The position numbers and the translations under genes were made by a program. A stretch of 64,000 bases of DNA from Salegentibacter agarivorans (GTDB lineage Bacteria; Bacteroidota; Bacteroidia; Flavobacteriales; Flavobacteriaceae), in NCBI RefSeq assembly GCF_900113135.1, contig NZ_FOOH01000008.1, forward strand, positions 62,001-126,000, written 5' to 3'. Shown piece by piece: positions 37,157 through 47,561 of the stretch. The notes under the pieces are model-generated. The model saw only the letters and a program-made list of their open reading frames with translations, did not search any database and was not told the origin of the DNA. How positions within the stretch are numbered: position 1 is the stretch's first letter; each line of letters starts with the position of its first letter.

Positions 37157-39559
37157 TTAAAATATTGAAGCTTTGTTAAATAAACGTTTTAAGAAAGGTT
37201 TTTTTTCTTCTCCATAAGCATAGCCGTACTTATTTCCATAACCAAAATTCACCAACTTTACATCGTTTAGTACAAAACTAAGGTTATGGAACTTTCCATC
37301 CTCTTTTGAATCCACAGCAAACTGTAATAGTTTCTTTTCGGTATAGCCTGCCCTAACCACATAGAGTGTAATATCTGCCCACTTATTGATCAGAAAGGTA
37401 TCAGTAACCAGTAAAGAGGGGGCGGTGTCTACAATTACGTAGTCATACATTTTTTCAAGTTCCCTGAACATCTCTCCGGTTTTCTTTCTTCTCCATAATT
37501 CTGAGGGATTAGGCGGAATTGTACCCGACGGCAAGAGTTCTAAATTAGGATTATCAGAATTAGTTGATCTTATCAGATCTTTAAGCAAAAGCTTATCATT
37601 GGCCAGATAATCACTAACCCCTACATGCTGTCTTGCGTCCTTTTCAAACCGTTGCAATTGCGGATTCCTAAGATCGGCTCCTACGATTAGAACTTTTTTA
37701 TTGGTATTAGCAAGGGTAACTGCCAGGTTAAATGACACCAGAGTTTTCCCCTCACCTTTTACAGTGGAAGTGACAAAAATTGTATTTCCTCCGCTCTTAT
37801 CACCAGTATTTAAAATAAGATATTGCAAGTTAGTATGTAATATCCTAAAGGCTTCTGCCAAAACACTACGATCGTTCTTCAAGACCATCTCACTGTTCTT
37901 TTTTTCTACCCTTGGAATCTCGCCTACCAAGGGAATTTCCTTGGCCTGCTTTTCTAAGTCTTCCCTACTCTCTACCTTATTGTTCAATAAATTTTTCAAA
38001 TAAATAATTGAAAAGGGGATCAATACCCCTAATAAAAGCGAAGCAACCAAAATAATACTTGGTTTTGGAGAAGTAGGTTCGGCATCACTATAAGCGCTAT
38101 CCACGATTTTTGCCTTAGGAGCGGTAACAGCCAGGGACAAGGAATTTTCCTCTCGTTTTTCCAGTAAAAATAAATAGAGCGCTTCCTTAATATTCTGTTG
38201 CCTTTCAATTCCCCTATATTGTCTTTCTTTGGAAGGAATGGCCGATATTTGCGATCCTATTAAGGCTGCCTGCCTATCTAGATCTTTCTGTGCAATAAGT
38301 AGATTACTTCGCATTCTTTCCAGGCTTTGTAATACATTTCCACGCATCTGGTCTATCTGGGAATTCAGTCTTAAAACCACGGGGTTTTCTTCTGTAGAAG
38401 CACTTAATATTCTATTCCTTTCTAAAACCAGGGTATTATATTCTTTGATCATCTCGTTAACTCCGGATTCCTGAATTCCAAGATTAGCTGGCAAAAGGTC
38501 AATTGGTCTATTGCCCTTTAAATGCTCCAGCATCGCATTGGCTAGTTCTAATTGGGTACCAACTTCCTGTTGCCGCTTTTTATATTCACTGGCATTTTCA
38601 ATAAACAATTCAGATTCGGCTTGAATATCGGTCAGTTGATTAGCTTCCTTAAATGATTCCTTCCCTACTTCCACAGAATCGAGTTCCCGATTGATTATAC
38701 TCAAACGTTCATCAATAAAAGCCGCCGTATTTGTTGCTACCAAGTTCTTATCCTCAATAGCCTGACGATTATATTCTAGAATCAATTGATCAAGAATATC
38801 CTGTGCTTTTTCTTTAACGGGATCCTCTAAATGTAATTCTAAAAGACTAGATTTCTTATCGGTTAAATTCATCTGAACCCCTTCCCGGTATTTTCTTACC
38901 ACTGCCTCCAAGGGACTAAACTGTACAGTAACTTCTGGGCGTTTTGCTTCCAGTTCAAATCCTGTATTTTCTAAAGTAATATCTGCAAATCCAATATTTA
39001 AAACCTTCCCAAATTCCCCTTTAAAAATCTCATCGGTTTGGGTATTTATTAATTCAAAATTGGTTTTAGATTTTGGTCTAATTGCAAATCGATTTCCGAG
39101 TTCTTCGTTGATGACATTTCTAAGGATTTCTTCTTCCATTTGCAGTACTGTGACCTTAAATGGACTTGCACTATAGAGCTCTTCGGCTTTTAAACCACTT
39201 TCTTCATAATACGTGATATTTAGATCAAGGGCTTTTATCGTTTTGGTCATTAAAGTTTTAGACCTGATGATACCTATCTCGTTTTCGATGCTGCTGGCAC
39301 CCATCCCCCCTAAAAAACCGAGATCGGCAAAAGCAGCCATTTCAGAAGACGGGCCTTTACTTTCTTCATCCTTAATAATGATACTGGCTTTTGTTACATA
39401 TTGTGGAGTAGTAATTTTAAAATATACGATTCCAAATACAACACAAATAATAACGCCTATAATGAACCAGGGCCAGAACCTTAAGTATTTATCCAGTTCT
39501 TCCCTGAAATTCATTTCTTCTTCATGCGGTCTATTTGGGGTATGTTTTTTTTGGGACAT
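37157..39559 (-). CDS. Wzc-like polysaccharide co-polymerase and tyrosine autokinase
   Basis: An 800-residue inner membrane protein: N-terminal helix near 30-50, a long periplasmic chain-length domain with coiled coils (about 60-490), a second helix near 515-535, and a cytoplasmic BY-kinase. Walker A is GEGKT at 602-606, the A' motif is VLIVGADLRNP, Walker B is YVIVDTAPS, and the tail has a tyrosine cluster (GYGNKYGYAYGE) for autophosphorylation. It is co-transcribed with the export lipoprotein seven bases upstream. Confidence 0.95.
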   Translation of the reverse strand: MSQKKHTPNRPHEEEMNFREELDKYLRFWPWFIIGVIICVVFGIVYFKITTPQYVTKASIIIKDEESKGPSSEMAAFADLGFLGGMGASSIENEIGIIRSKTLMTKTIKALDLNITYYEESGLKAEELYSASPFKVTVLQMEEEILRNVINEELGNRFAIRPKSKTNFELINTQTDEIFKGEFGKVLNIGFADITLENTGFELEAKRPEVTVQFSPLEAVVRKYREGVQMNLTDKKSSLLELHLEDPVKEKAQDILDQLILEYNRQAIEDKNLVATNTAAFIDERLSIINRELDSVEVGKESFKEANQLTDIQAESELFIENASEYKKRQQEVGTQLELANAMLEHLKGNRPIDLLPANLGIQESGVNEMIKEYNTLVLERNRILSASTEENPVVLRLNSQIDQMRGNVLQSLERMRSNLLIAQKDLDRQAALIGSQISAIPSKERQYRGIERQQNIKEALYLFLLEKREENSLSLAVTAPKAKIVDSAYSDAEPTSPKPSIILVASLLLGVLIPFSIIYLKNLLNNKVESREDLEKQAKEIPLVGEIPRVEKKNSEMVLKNDRSVLAEAFRILHTNLQYLILNTGDKSGGNTIFVTSTVKGEGKTLVSFNLAVTLANTNKKVLIVGADLRNPQLQRFEKDARQHVGVSDYLANDKLLLKDLIRSTNSDNPNLELLPSGTIPPNPSELWRRKKTGEMFRELEKMYDYVIVDTAPSLLVTDTFLINKWADITLYVVRAGYTEKKLLQFAVDSKEDGKFHNLSFVLNDVKLVNFGYGNKYGYAYGEEKKPFLKRLFNKASIF

Positions 39560-39565
39560 AATTTA

Positions 39566-40363
39566 TTATCTGGTTAAGAGTACAGCGACAGAAACTATAA
39601 CTGATGCGATAGAAATGTAGACACCTGCATTCCTGTTATAACTTGCACTTTGCATTTGGGGGCTATTGGGTTCAACATAAACTACGTCGTTTTGTTGTAA
39701 ATAATAGTAATGGGAATTTATAATATCCCCATCTCCAAGGTCAAGATAGGCGTGGGTTGTTCTTCCATTTTCTTCTCGCATCACTAGTATATTATCCCGT
39801 TTTCCATAAATACTCATATCACCCGCAAGACCTAAAGCCTGAGGCAAAGTAAAATAGTCATCCTGCACCTGGAAAGTACCGGGGCGGTTCACCTCTCCCA
39901 ATACGCTGATCTGAAAATTCACTATCCTAACATTTACTATAGGATTTTGTATATATCTTTTAATTTGATCTTTTAATTTGTCAGCCAGCTCTTCCTGGCT
40001 ATAGCCGCTCGCATTAACCTCTCCAAGAAATGGAAAGTCAATAAAGCCCTTCTCACCCACTAAATAGGTTTGTAATTGCTGTCTGCCAGTAGCACTTAAT
40101 CCCATTTCGCCTCCATCCTGTGGAACGCCAATAACTGGAAGGTTAAAGGGTAATGCAGCTTCTTGTTGAGCTGCCGCCACGCTGATGGTAAGTAAATCAT
40201 TGGGTTTTATTTTTAAATTCTTATTAGTTCTCTCTTCCATTTTTGCTTCCGCCTCTTCCAAACCTTGGAAGTAAACAATCTCCTGCCTTGAAACACAGGA
40301 GGATACAAATAAAATACAGAAAAAACCTAAGACTGATAATCGAAAGAAATGGGGTAATTTCAT
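39566..40363 (-). CDS. Wza-like polysaccharide export lipoprotein
   Basis: A 265-residue protein with lipobox VSSC, a polysaccharide-export domain beginning LKIKPNDLLTISVA, and a SLBB-type segment VLGEVNRPGTFQV. It ends with one transmembrane helix rather than a large barrel, as in many Bacteroidota homologues. It forms the periplasmic/outer membrane exit channel with the Wzc-like protein. Confidence 0.92.
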   Translation of the reverse strand: MKLPHFFRLSVLGFFCILFVSSCVSRQEIVYFQGLEEAEAKMEERTNKNLKIKPNDLLTISVAAAQQEAALPFNLPVIGVPQDGGEMGLSATGRQQLQTYLVGEKGFIDFPFLGEVNASGYSQEELADKLKDQIKRYIQNPIVNVRIVNFQISVLGEVNRPGTFQVQDDYFTLPQALGLAGDMSIYGKRDNILVMREENGRTTHAYLDLGDGDIINSHYYYLQQNDVVYVEPNSPQMQSASYNRNAGVYISIASVIVSVAVLLTR

Positions 40364-40533
40364 TTATTTTTTTTTGCGAATATAAAAGTTAATATTAATT
40401 TTTATTGATTAATATGGGAGATTTAAATCGTTTACCACAATAATTTCCTATCATTAATAATGAAGAGGATTTAATAGAAAGATTCCGGTGAACACATTAT
40501 ATTCTCTCTAGCTTTACAAGTGTGAAGGAATTT

Positions 40534-41718
40534 TTAATGAGAATTGGATACTGCCAAGCCACTTTGCTTTCTGTCACCTTTTACTCCTTTGGTTCTTTCA
40601 TTGAAACTTTTTCTTTCTGCTCTCTTTTTTAATGCTTCAAACCCAATAGCTATTACAACAAAAACTCCTAACATGACCAGGCTCATCCCGATACTTTTTA
40701 GGTCACGACTGATCATAATATATAAGGCTATTATTACACAGTTCAATCCGCCAAGAACAAAACTGGCCTTTTTATGACTTAACCCATTATCGAGTAAAAC
40801 ATGGTGCATATGATTACGGTCGGCTTCAAAAGCGGTTTTGCCGTTTCTTAAACGAATAATAATAACACGTAGGGTATCAAAAATTGGTAAGAATAAGACC
40901 GCTAAAGCAAATAGTAATCTATTTTCAGGCACAAAACCCTCCCTCATTAGAGGTTCAAAAGGCTTCATAACTAAAATCTTAAGACTTAAAAAAGCTATCA
41001 TAAAACCCATAATGAGACTTCCCCCGTCACCCATAAAGATTTTTCTTTTTCCTCGAGAAAAATTAAACCTTAGGAAAGCACCCAAAATTCCTATCATGCA
41101 CAAGCTCAGTAACATAAAATAAGGATGTCCAGTAGTATAAAAAACCAATGCATAAGTAAGGGATATTAAAATTCCAGTAATTCCAGCCAGACCATCTATT
41201 CCATCTATAAGATTATAGGCATTAATTAAGGCTAACACGATGACTCCTTTTAAAGCATAGCCCAACAGCATCGGGATCTCAAAAACTCCTAAAAAACCAT
41301 ACAGACTGGTAAGCTGAAGTTCTGGAGAAAAAATAATAAAGCCCACGGCGAATAACTGACTAACAAATTTTAACCGTGCAGAGGAGATCACCAGATCATC
41401 CTTTAAACCTGCCATAAATAAAAAAGTAAGACCTATAATAAGGTGGTTTCCAGTAGGAGAAGTTCGCAGGCCCTGTAAAACACTTATAATCAATATCAGT
41501 ACCAGAAAAAAAGCAACCCCCCCAAATGGTGGAGTAGCAGCTGTATGCGAACTTCGTTCATTAATCTCTTTCATTAAGTTTTTCTCCCGGCTTACCCATA
41601 AAACCTTCGGAGTAAAATACCAGGTAAGACAAAAAGCCAATAAAAATACGCCCCAAGCAAAAAAGAAATAATACTGGTGAAATAAGTTTAATAAAATGTC
41701 CTTATCTAAAATGTTCAT
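40534..41718 (-). CDS. Undecaprenyl-phosphate sugar-1-phosphate transferase (WecA/TagO type)
   Basis: A 394-residue integral membrane GT4-type enzyme that loads the first sugar phosphate on the lipid carrier. Motifs: AATPPFGGVAFF, MAGLKDDL, NAYNLIDGIDGLAG, FMGDGGSL and the HxHH-like DRNHMHHVLLD. The substrate is probably a UDP-HexNAc, from family knowledge. The 170 bases between it and the export gene and the 82 bases before it may hold extra promoters. Confidence 0.93.
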   Translation of the reverse strand: MNILDKDILLNLFHQYYFFFAWGVFLLAFCLTWYFTPKVLWVSREKNLMKEINERSSHTAATPPFGGVAFFLVLILIISVLQGLRTSPTGNHLIIGLTFLFMAGLKDDLVISSARLKFVSQLFAVGFIIFSPELQLTSLYGFLGVFEIPMLLGYALKGVIVLALINAYNLIDGIDGLAGITGILISLTYALVFYTTGHPYFMLLSLCMIGILGAFLRFNFSRGKRKIFMGDGGSLIMGFMIAFLSLKILVMKPFEPLMREGFVPENRLLFALAVLFLPIFDTLRVIIIRLRNGKTAFEADRNHMHHVLLDNGLSHKKASFVLGGLNCVIIALYIMISRDLKSIGMSLVMLGVFVVIAIGFEALKKRAERKSFNERTKGVKGDRKQSGLAVSNSH

Positions 41719-41800
41719 AAAAGTAGATTTTGATTAGTAACACCAATCTGAAAGATCTCGATTTTATTTTCCCTCGAATAAACAAGGAATTGGAGAGAAA

Positions 41801-42991
41801 CTAATTACTGGTTTTATACAAAGATTCTGGAGTAGCTTCAAGCTTTAGTATTTCATTATAAGTATTTAGAAGGCCATCCCAAATTACCTTAGAATCAAAA
41901 TTATTTTTAACCCATTCTGCACCATGTTGACCTAAATGTTTTCGCAATTCTGGGTTAACAATCAATTCTTCTAATTTTCCCTCCAGCCGTTTGGAATCTA
42001 TTTCTGGAACCAAAATTCCAGAAACATTTTGATTAATACTCTCCCGGCAACCAATGACATCAAATCCAATTACAGGCACTTGCATCGCAGCTGCTTCAAT
42101 AGCAACATTTCCAAAACCTTCTCTATGACTTGGAAATGCAAAAATATCTGAAGCAGCATAAAAATCTTCTATATCTTTTTTCCAACCAGCTTCAAATATT
42201 TTCGGATTTTCTTCAATTAACTTTAAAACCTTTGAATCCAAAGGGTCAAATAGATCATATTTTCCTTGAATTAAAAGATAAATATTTGAATGTCGATGCG
42301 ACAATTCTTCAAAAGCATATACCAGTTCATTAATGCCTTTATCTTTTCTTATCCTTCCTGAATATAAAATAAGTAAATCCTCTTTATTAAGATTATAATT
42401 AGTCCTGATCAGTTCTCCTTTGACAATATTCTGTTGATTTCTTGAAAATTTGCAAATGTCCACCCCATTACTAGAACCTGATCCTATTGTAAAAATTTTT
42501 TCTTCCTTGCAGACACCTTTGCTAATAATATCCTTTCTAAGCTCGTGGGAAATACAAAAGACTTTTTTGGAATTTTTACAGACAAATTTTTCTATAAACT
42601 CATAAAATTTTCTTTTAAATCCTGTTGAACTTTCATAAGCTCTACCTCGAAGGGTATAAATAATATTTTTATGAAAAGTAATTTTACCAGCTAGCGTACC
42701 TATTAAAGAAGCTTTTGGAGTTGAAACACTTATTATATCAAATCTGTTAAATAAAAAGAACCAACTCAAATGGAATAAACTTAAGAGGTCAAGAAATGGG
42801 GAAGGGGGTCTTTTTAAGTTAATTACCTTGGTCTTAACCCCATCTTGTCGCAACCAGCTATGTTCTATGCCTTCCGGGGCAATACCTGTCACTTCATATC
42901 CATTAGCCATTAAATATTTAAATTGATCTTTATACAGACTATTTAAGTTCATAGCAGAACCTATAACTATACAAATTCTTTTTTTATTCAT
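41801..42991 (-). CDS. Glycosyltransferase family 4
   Basis: A 396-residue GT-B enzyme. The C-terminal nucleotide-sugar site has the E-x7-E pattern in FPSHREGFGNVAIEAAAM and a glycine-rich VIGF loop. The N-terminal half (TPKASLIGTLAG, LRGRAYESSTG) resembles first-committed transferases acting on lipid-linked GalNAc or QuiNAc. Codon use is strongly AT-biased, as in the whole glycosyltransferase block. Confidence 0.88.
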   Translation of the reverse strand: MNKKRICIVIGSAMNLNSLYKDQFKYLMANGYEVTGIAPEGIEHSWLRQDGVKTKVINLKRPPSPFLDLLSLFHLSWFFLFNRFDIISVSTPKASLIGTLAGKITFHKNIIYTLRGRAYESSTGFKRKFYEFIEKFVCKNSKKVFCISHELRKDIISKGVCKEEKIFTIGSGSSNGVDICKFSRNQQNIVKGELIRTNYNLNKEDLLILYSGRIRKDKGINELVYAFEELSHRHSNIYLLIQGKYDLFDPLDSKVLKLIEENPKIFEAGWKKDIEDFYAASDIFAFPSHREGFGNVAIEAAAMQVPVIGFDVIGCRESINQNVSGILVPEIDSKRLEGKLEELIVNPELRKHLGQHGAEWVKNNFDSKVIWDGLLNTYNEILKLEATPESLYKTSN

Positions 42992-43017
42992 ACTACTCTG
43001 AAATATCTTTAATAATC

Positions 43018-43590
43018 CTACTTCCTGGATTTTTCGAATTCTGCTCTGGAAGAAAATGAGGCTTTTGTATCTATATTATCTCTAATAATTTTTGCGGGAA
43101 CGCCTCCTACTATTTTATTATCTGGAGTGTTTTTAGTAACCGAAGCATTAGCAGCAATTAAATTTCCCTTTCCAATTTTAACACCACACTTCACTGAAAC
43201 ATGGGAAGCTAACCAGGAACCTTTTCCGATTAAAACCGGTTTTGCTATACTTCCCCCAAAACGTACTGAATTATTGTTAAAGACATGTTGTGTTGTACTT
43301 ATAACAACATAAGGAGCAAAAATAACTTCATCTTCGATTTTCAAACCCGCCATTGCATTTAACCAGCAACCTTTAGCAATATAAACATGGTCTCCAATTT
43401 CTAAACCCTGCGGATTATTAATCACAACACCACTGGCAATTGTAAAATTTTTACCACACTTCTTTACAAAAAAGCTTGCCAAAAAGCCTCTCACTCTAAT
43501 GCTTATCCTATTATCGGGAAGTAAGCCTGTTATTAAAAGAACAAACCATAATGGTAGCACATATCTCAATTGATTTTTAAGCTCTCTCAT
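43018..43590 (-). CDS. Left-handed beta-helix acyltransferase (WcaF-like)
   Basis: A 190-residue hexapeptide-repeat protein with an N-terminal hydrophobic segment and coils such as IEDEVIFAPYVVIS and IGKGNLIAANASVT, ending GGVPAKII. It probably acetylates a sugar of the repeat unit. It overlaps the upstream glycosyltransferase gene by four bases. Confidence 0.88.
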   Translation of the reverse strand: MRELKNQLRYVLPLWFVLLITGLLPDNRISIRVRGFLASFFVKKCGKNFTIASGVVINNPQGLEIGDHVYIAKGCWLNAMAGLKIEDEVIFAPYVVISTTQHVFNNNSVRFGGSIAKPVLIGKGSWLASHVSVKCGVKIGKGNLIAANASVTKNTPDNKIVGGVPAKIIRDNIDTKASFSSRAEFEKSRK

Positions 43591-44762
43591 AGAATTTCTC
43601 TTAATGACTTCAACAATTTGTAACGTTTATTTTGAAGTATCCCATTTTCGAACTCCTTTGCCCTATCTATATTTATTAGACTTATTTGCCCTAACTCCTC
43701 AGTAGAATAATTATTTATTAAACAAGTCAATTTATTAGCTATTTGTTGGTAGTCTCCAACAGTAAATAAATATTCTTCATCTAATAGTTCTGAAATACCG
43801 CCTCGATTTGAACCTAAACATATAAGTCCTCTTGCCATAGCTTCTATAAGCGCTCTAGGCATTCCCTCATTGAAAGATGGAAGAATAAAAAATTGTGCTT
43901 TATCCAATAATTTTACAATATTATTAAAACCCGTAACCTGGCCATGGAAAACCACCTCGGAAGAAAGTCCTAATTTCTTTACAAATTGTTCGCAAGCATT
44001 ACTAGTTGGACCATCACCTACAAAATCCAGTTTAGCCTGTGGATACTTTGCAGAAATTATTTTAAAAGCCTGAATTAAGTCTTTTTGGTTTTTTAATGGA
44101 ATAAAAGAACCTATGTGAATTATCCTTATCGATTTTTTGAAATCAAATATTTTAGACCTTTTCAAAATGTATCTACTTTCTAAGCGTATGCTTGAGATAG
44201 ACTCTGTAATCTTGTCTTCTTTTATAGGATATTTCTGCTGCAAATGCTTTATACTAACGTAGCTCCCCGTTACTGCATGGTAAACGATCTTTCTTTTTCT
44301 ATTTTTCAGAATATGTCCTAAAACCATAATGGGGACCCTCTTGGCTAAGGAATCTTCTGAAGAAATCATAGCATCCTCTGGGTCTCCTATGGATTCAAAT
44401 ATGTAAGGTAAGTTTCTGGATTTATTCTGACAGAATATTTCCCAGGCCGCCATAGATGGCAATCTAAAACAAAAACTATCTGTATCGAAAATTGCTAATA
44501 ATTCTTCTTTTATATAGCGATTAATATTTAGAAACCAATTAAGACCGTGCTCATTGGGAAGGCTAATAAAGTTAATTCCGGGTCCGCTGGATTTAACCCA
44601 CCTATTATCTAAAACCTCCATTTTTTGCACCCTGCAAACAATATCAACCTTATCGAAAACATCCAAATAATTTTTAAAAAAATTATAATCAAAAACGTAG
44701 TCATCAAACATTTCATCTCCATAATTAAAAAATCGATGATCCGTTACAATCGTAATCTTCAT
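43587..44762 (-). CDS. Glycosyltransferase family 4
   Basis: A 391-residue GT-B enzyme with the donor-site segment FILPSFNEGMPRALIEAMARG (E-x7-E) and VFHGQVTG. The N-terminus (ITIVTDHRFFNYGDEM) is atypical. Two bases separate it from the next glycosyltransferase gene upstream. Sugar specificity cannot be read. Confidence 0.87.
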   Translation of the reverse strand: MKITIVTDHRFFNYGDEMFDDYVFDYNFFKNYLDVFDKVDIVCRVQKMEVLDNRWVKSSGPGINFISLPNEHGLNWFLNINRYIKEELLAIFDTDSFCFRLPSMAAWEIFCQNKSRNLPYIFESIGDPEDAMISSEDSLAKRVPIMVLGHILKNRKRKIVYHAVTGSYVSIKHLQQKYPIKEDKITESISSIRLESRYILKRSKIFDFKKSIRIIHIGSFIPLKNQKDLIQAFKIISAKYPQAKLDFVGDGPTSNACEQFVKKLGLSSEVVFHGQVTGFNNIVKLLDKAQFFILPSFNEGMPRALIEAMARGLICLGSNRGGISELLDEEYLFTVGDYQQIANKLTCLINNYSTEELGQISLINIDRAKEFENGILQNKRYKLLKSLREIL

Positions 44763-44764
44763 AA

Positions 44765-45847
44765 TTATAGTTTAGAATAAAATTTCTCGAACCACTTTTT
44801 TGCAGAAAAATGGCTAATTGCCCAATCTTTAATTTCCAATCCATTCATTTCGCAGTTCATAATTTTCAATATGGCATCTACAGCGAAATCAATATCAAGA
44901 GGAGGCACAAGCATAGGATGTAGTTTTTTGGGTACAGTTTCCTTTATTGGAGCAATATCTGAAGCTACAAAAGGAACTCCTGCGATCATCGCTTCAATTA
45001 AGGCGTTGGGTTGACCTTCATTAATAGAAGGAAAATAAAAGCAATTTAAGCTATTCAGAACCTTAATTACATCTTGCCGGTAGCCCATTAATTTTATTTG
45101 ACGAGCCAAACCTTCTTCTTCCACTCGTGCTTTTAGTTGCTTATCAACATCTTTACCACACAGAATGAAATATACATTCACCTGTCTTTTACAAAGTGCG
45201 ACAGCGACCTCTATAATCGTATTGTGGTTTTTAGCTTCGTTGAACCTGCCTATATGCCCCACCACAAAACCATCACTTGGAATTTCTAGTTTTTCCCTTA
45301 AATTTTCATCGCTATTTAAAAACTCAGAAGCCCTGATGCCATTATAGATTACTTCAAATCTGGAATCTTTTTCCCAACTTCCTTCGTGAAAAAAATTCAT
45401 GGCTGCTTTAGAATTAGCAAGAATATCGGTAGCTACCAAAGGCAACTGACTATTGATGACCTTATTATATAGCAATTTTACAGGTGTTTCTTTAAACCTG
45501 TTATTTGATCCTCTATGGAAAGCGATTCTTTTTTCTATCCCGGACAAACGAGCTAAATATAGCGGAATAGTAGCGAAGTTACCGGTGAAATCGCACACCG
45601 ATTCGAAACCACCCCTGGTAAAAATTTGATATAAGAGATAAAATTTTAATGGATTAAAGTATCCTATTTTTATAGGAATAATATTAGCTCCCAACTCGTC
45701 AAAATCATTTTTCAAATCTCCCGCATAACCCCCTTTACAGACCACAGTGGCCTGAATATTGTCTTTATAAAAGCTAATAAACCTTAACAAGTAATTTTCA
45801 AGTCCCCCTGCGTTTAGCCCCGTAACTAAAAATGCTACTTTTTTCAT
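44765..45847 (-). CDS. Glycosyltransferase family 4
   Basis: A 360-residue GT-B enzyme with the N-terminal loop TGLNAGGLENYLLR and donor motif FYFPSINEGQPNALIEAMIAG. It abuts the polymerase gene (adjacent stop and start), consistent with one operon. Confidence 0.9.
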   Translation of the reverse strand: MKKVAFLVTGLNAGGLENYLLRFISFYKDNIQATVVCKGGYAGDLKNDFDELGANIIPIKIGYFNPLKFYLLYQIFTRGGFESVCDFTGNFATIPLYLARLSGIEKRIAFHRGSNNRFKETPVKLLYNKVINSQLPLVATDILANSKAAMNFFHEGSWEKDSRFEVIYNGIRASEFLNSDENLREKLEIPSDGFVVGHIGRFNEAKNHNTIIEVAVALCKRQVNVYFILCGKDVDKQLKARVEEEGLARQIKLMGYRQDVIKVLNSLNCFYFPSINEGQPNALIEAMIAGVPFVASDIAPIKETVPKKLHPMLVPPLDIDFAVDAILKIMNCEMNGLEIKDWAISHFSAKKWFEKFYSKL

Positions 45848-47044
45848 TTATAAGCTTAAGAAATCTTGAGGAGTTATTTCCCGAAAGAACATAAAAAACG
45901 AGGATAAAGAATATAAGGTTAAATAGCTGGCTTCAAGATTATAACGTAGTATAATTAAATTGGAAACTAAGTTTAATACCAATAATCCCATTGTAATTAA
46001 GATGGGTCTTAAAGATTGGCTTTCACGATACTCATAAATTAGCAGTAAGACAAAAATTACTTTTACAAGGATTAAATATCTAGAGTAGACATTGGTAATT
46101 GAATAAAACAAGTTTACCACGCCAAAGCTTAAGAATAACAAATTTCTAAAAAGGGATTTTCTTTTAATAGTAAAAATTAAAAACATATAGGCATAAATAC
46201 TCCAGGCTATAGAAAAGAAATATACAAGAATGTAATTTGGTGAGCCTTCTCTGATCCCTCGCTGAACAAAATCCTGTCCTTCCAAATATAATTCTGCTTT
46301 TTTGGCATAACTTCCTGTAAAATCTAAAAAGCTGAAAATCGATACAACATCTTCTTTAGGTAGTACAAATGCTATAAATGACGCCAAGAAAAAAATCTTA
46401 TATAGATTATAATTTTTCGGAAAATAATATAGAATAAAATATATAGGAATAAATAGTGCAGTACTGAAATGAGTAAACAATGCAGCAATCAATAATAATA
46501 TCGCACGAAAGTTATTTCCTTTAAATAAACCATTATAAAAAGCTAATAAAACCCAGGCAGCCCCAAAATAAAAGCGAATTCCCGATAGTAAATGATCTAG
46601 TGAGAAGGAAAATAAAACAATCAGAAAACATAAAAAATAGCTCCTCTTTGTGAAATTAAAATTTTCGGTAAGCTTATTAAAAAGATAAAAACAAACTCCA
46701 ACGGTAAAGGAGGTAACGCTAAATAATAGCAACTGTAGATATAAACCTGATTTAGCGGTCAAATAGACCAAAAAATGAAGTATAAAATCTGGCCTGTTAT
46801 GAACACCTAGATATTTGATAAAATCTTTAAAATCAAATCTTTGAAACTCAATATACATCTCAAAATATCTTGCCCTATCGTTAGAGACGCTTGGTATATA
46901 TAAGTAACTCAAAAAACCAAAAATGAGGATCAATAAGTAGATACTAAATTGAGATTTTTTATAAACCCCATATAGTATAGCAGGCAAGGTCAGAAACGGA
47001 CTTGCAATAAAAAAGACAGTTTTGGCCAATTTGTCTTCTTTCAT
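45848..47044 (-). CDS. EpsG/Wzy-like polysaccharide polymerase
   Basis: A 398-residue protein with about ten membrane helices and a central charged loop (PSVSNDRARYFEMYIEFQRFDF), the layout of EpsG-type Wzy polymerases that join lipid-linked repeat units. ATG 47044 sits one base after the upstream stop; a longer frame inside the acyltransferase gene is not credible. Assigned from topology and context; Wzy sequences are poorly conserved. Confidence 0.8.
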   Translation of the reverse strand: MKEDKLAKTVFFIASPFLTLPAILYGVYKKSQFSIYLLILIFGFLSYLYIPSVSNDRARYFEMYIEFQRFDFKDFIKYLGVHNRPDFILHFLVYLTAKSGLYLQLLLFSVTSFTVGVCFYLFNKLTENFNFTKRSYFLCFLIVLFSFSLDHLLSGIRFYFGAAWVLLAFYNGLFKGNNFRAILLLIAALFTHFSTALFIPIYFILYYFPKNYNLYKIFFLASFIAFVLPKEDVVSIFSFLDFTGSYAKKAELYLEGQDFVQRGIREGSPNYILVYFFSIAWSIYAYMFLIFTIKRKSLFRNLLFLSFGVVNLFYSITNVYSRYLILVKVIFVLLLIYEYRESQSLRPILITMGLLVLNLVSNLIILRYNLEASYLTLYSLSSFFMFFREITPQDFLSL

Positions 47045-47045
47045 A

Positions 47046-47561
47046 CTATTTTTGAATAAACTTTGAGTCCTCCATGGACAATAAAAAATTCTTTTTTTCC
47101 TTAAAATCCATTCCATAAGTTGGTAAACTTATTTTTTGAATTTTATCCACGAATGTTTTGGTTTCTCCTACAATTTTCGCCGGATTTCCTGCTACAATTA
47201 AACCAGCTTCTACAGTTTTAGTTACTACAGAACCGGCACCGACGATTACGTCGTCACCAATTTTTACTCCAGCCATTATTTTGCTATCAGCACCTATGTA
47301 TGTATAATTTCCGATTTCTATTTTACCAAAATAATCCAGCTTTTGATGTTTTTTCCTCTGGGACCATAAACCTCCATGGGTGTAAAAAGAAACATCTTTG
47401 GCAATTCGACAATGATCACCTATAGAAATAAGATAGGCTTCTGAGGAGAATTTCTTAGTCGAAATTAAACAACCAGTGCCTATTGTAACTCCTACATGTC
47501 TTGCATATTTTTCTGGTGACCAAAAAGTTTTTTTATAAAAATTAAATATTCTACGTATCAC
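47046..47561 (-). CDS. Hexapeptide acyltransferase
   Basis: A 171-residue left-handed beta-helix protein with IEIGNYTYIGADSKIMAGVK, IGDDVIVGAGSVVTK and AGNPAKIVGE. It probably O-acetylates the glycan or its precursor. It overlaps the flippase gene by four bases. Confidence 0.87.
   Translation of the reverse strand: MIRRIFNFYKKTFWSPEKYARHVGVTIGTGCLISTKKFSSEAYLISIGDHCRIAKDVSFYTHGGLWSQRKKHQKLDYFGKIEIGNYTYIGADSKIMAGVKIGDDVIVGAGSVVTKTVEAGLIVAGNPAKIVGETKTFVDKIQKISLPTYGMDFKEKKNFLLSMEDSKFIQK

Noticed and set aside
37701-38003. Open frames antisense to the tyrosine kinase and to many other long genes (for example 13641-13961 minus, 39213-39620 plus)
   Set aside because: They lie wholly opposite strongly conserved proteins and have no protein-family character of their own.
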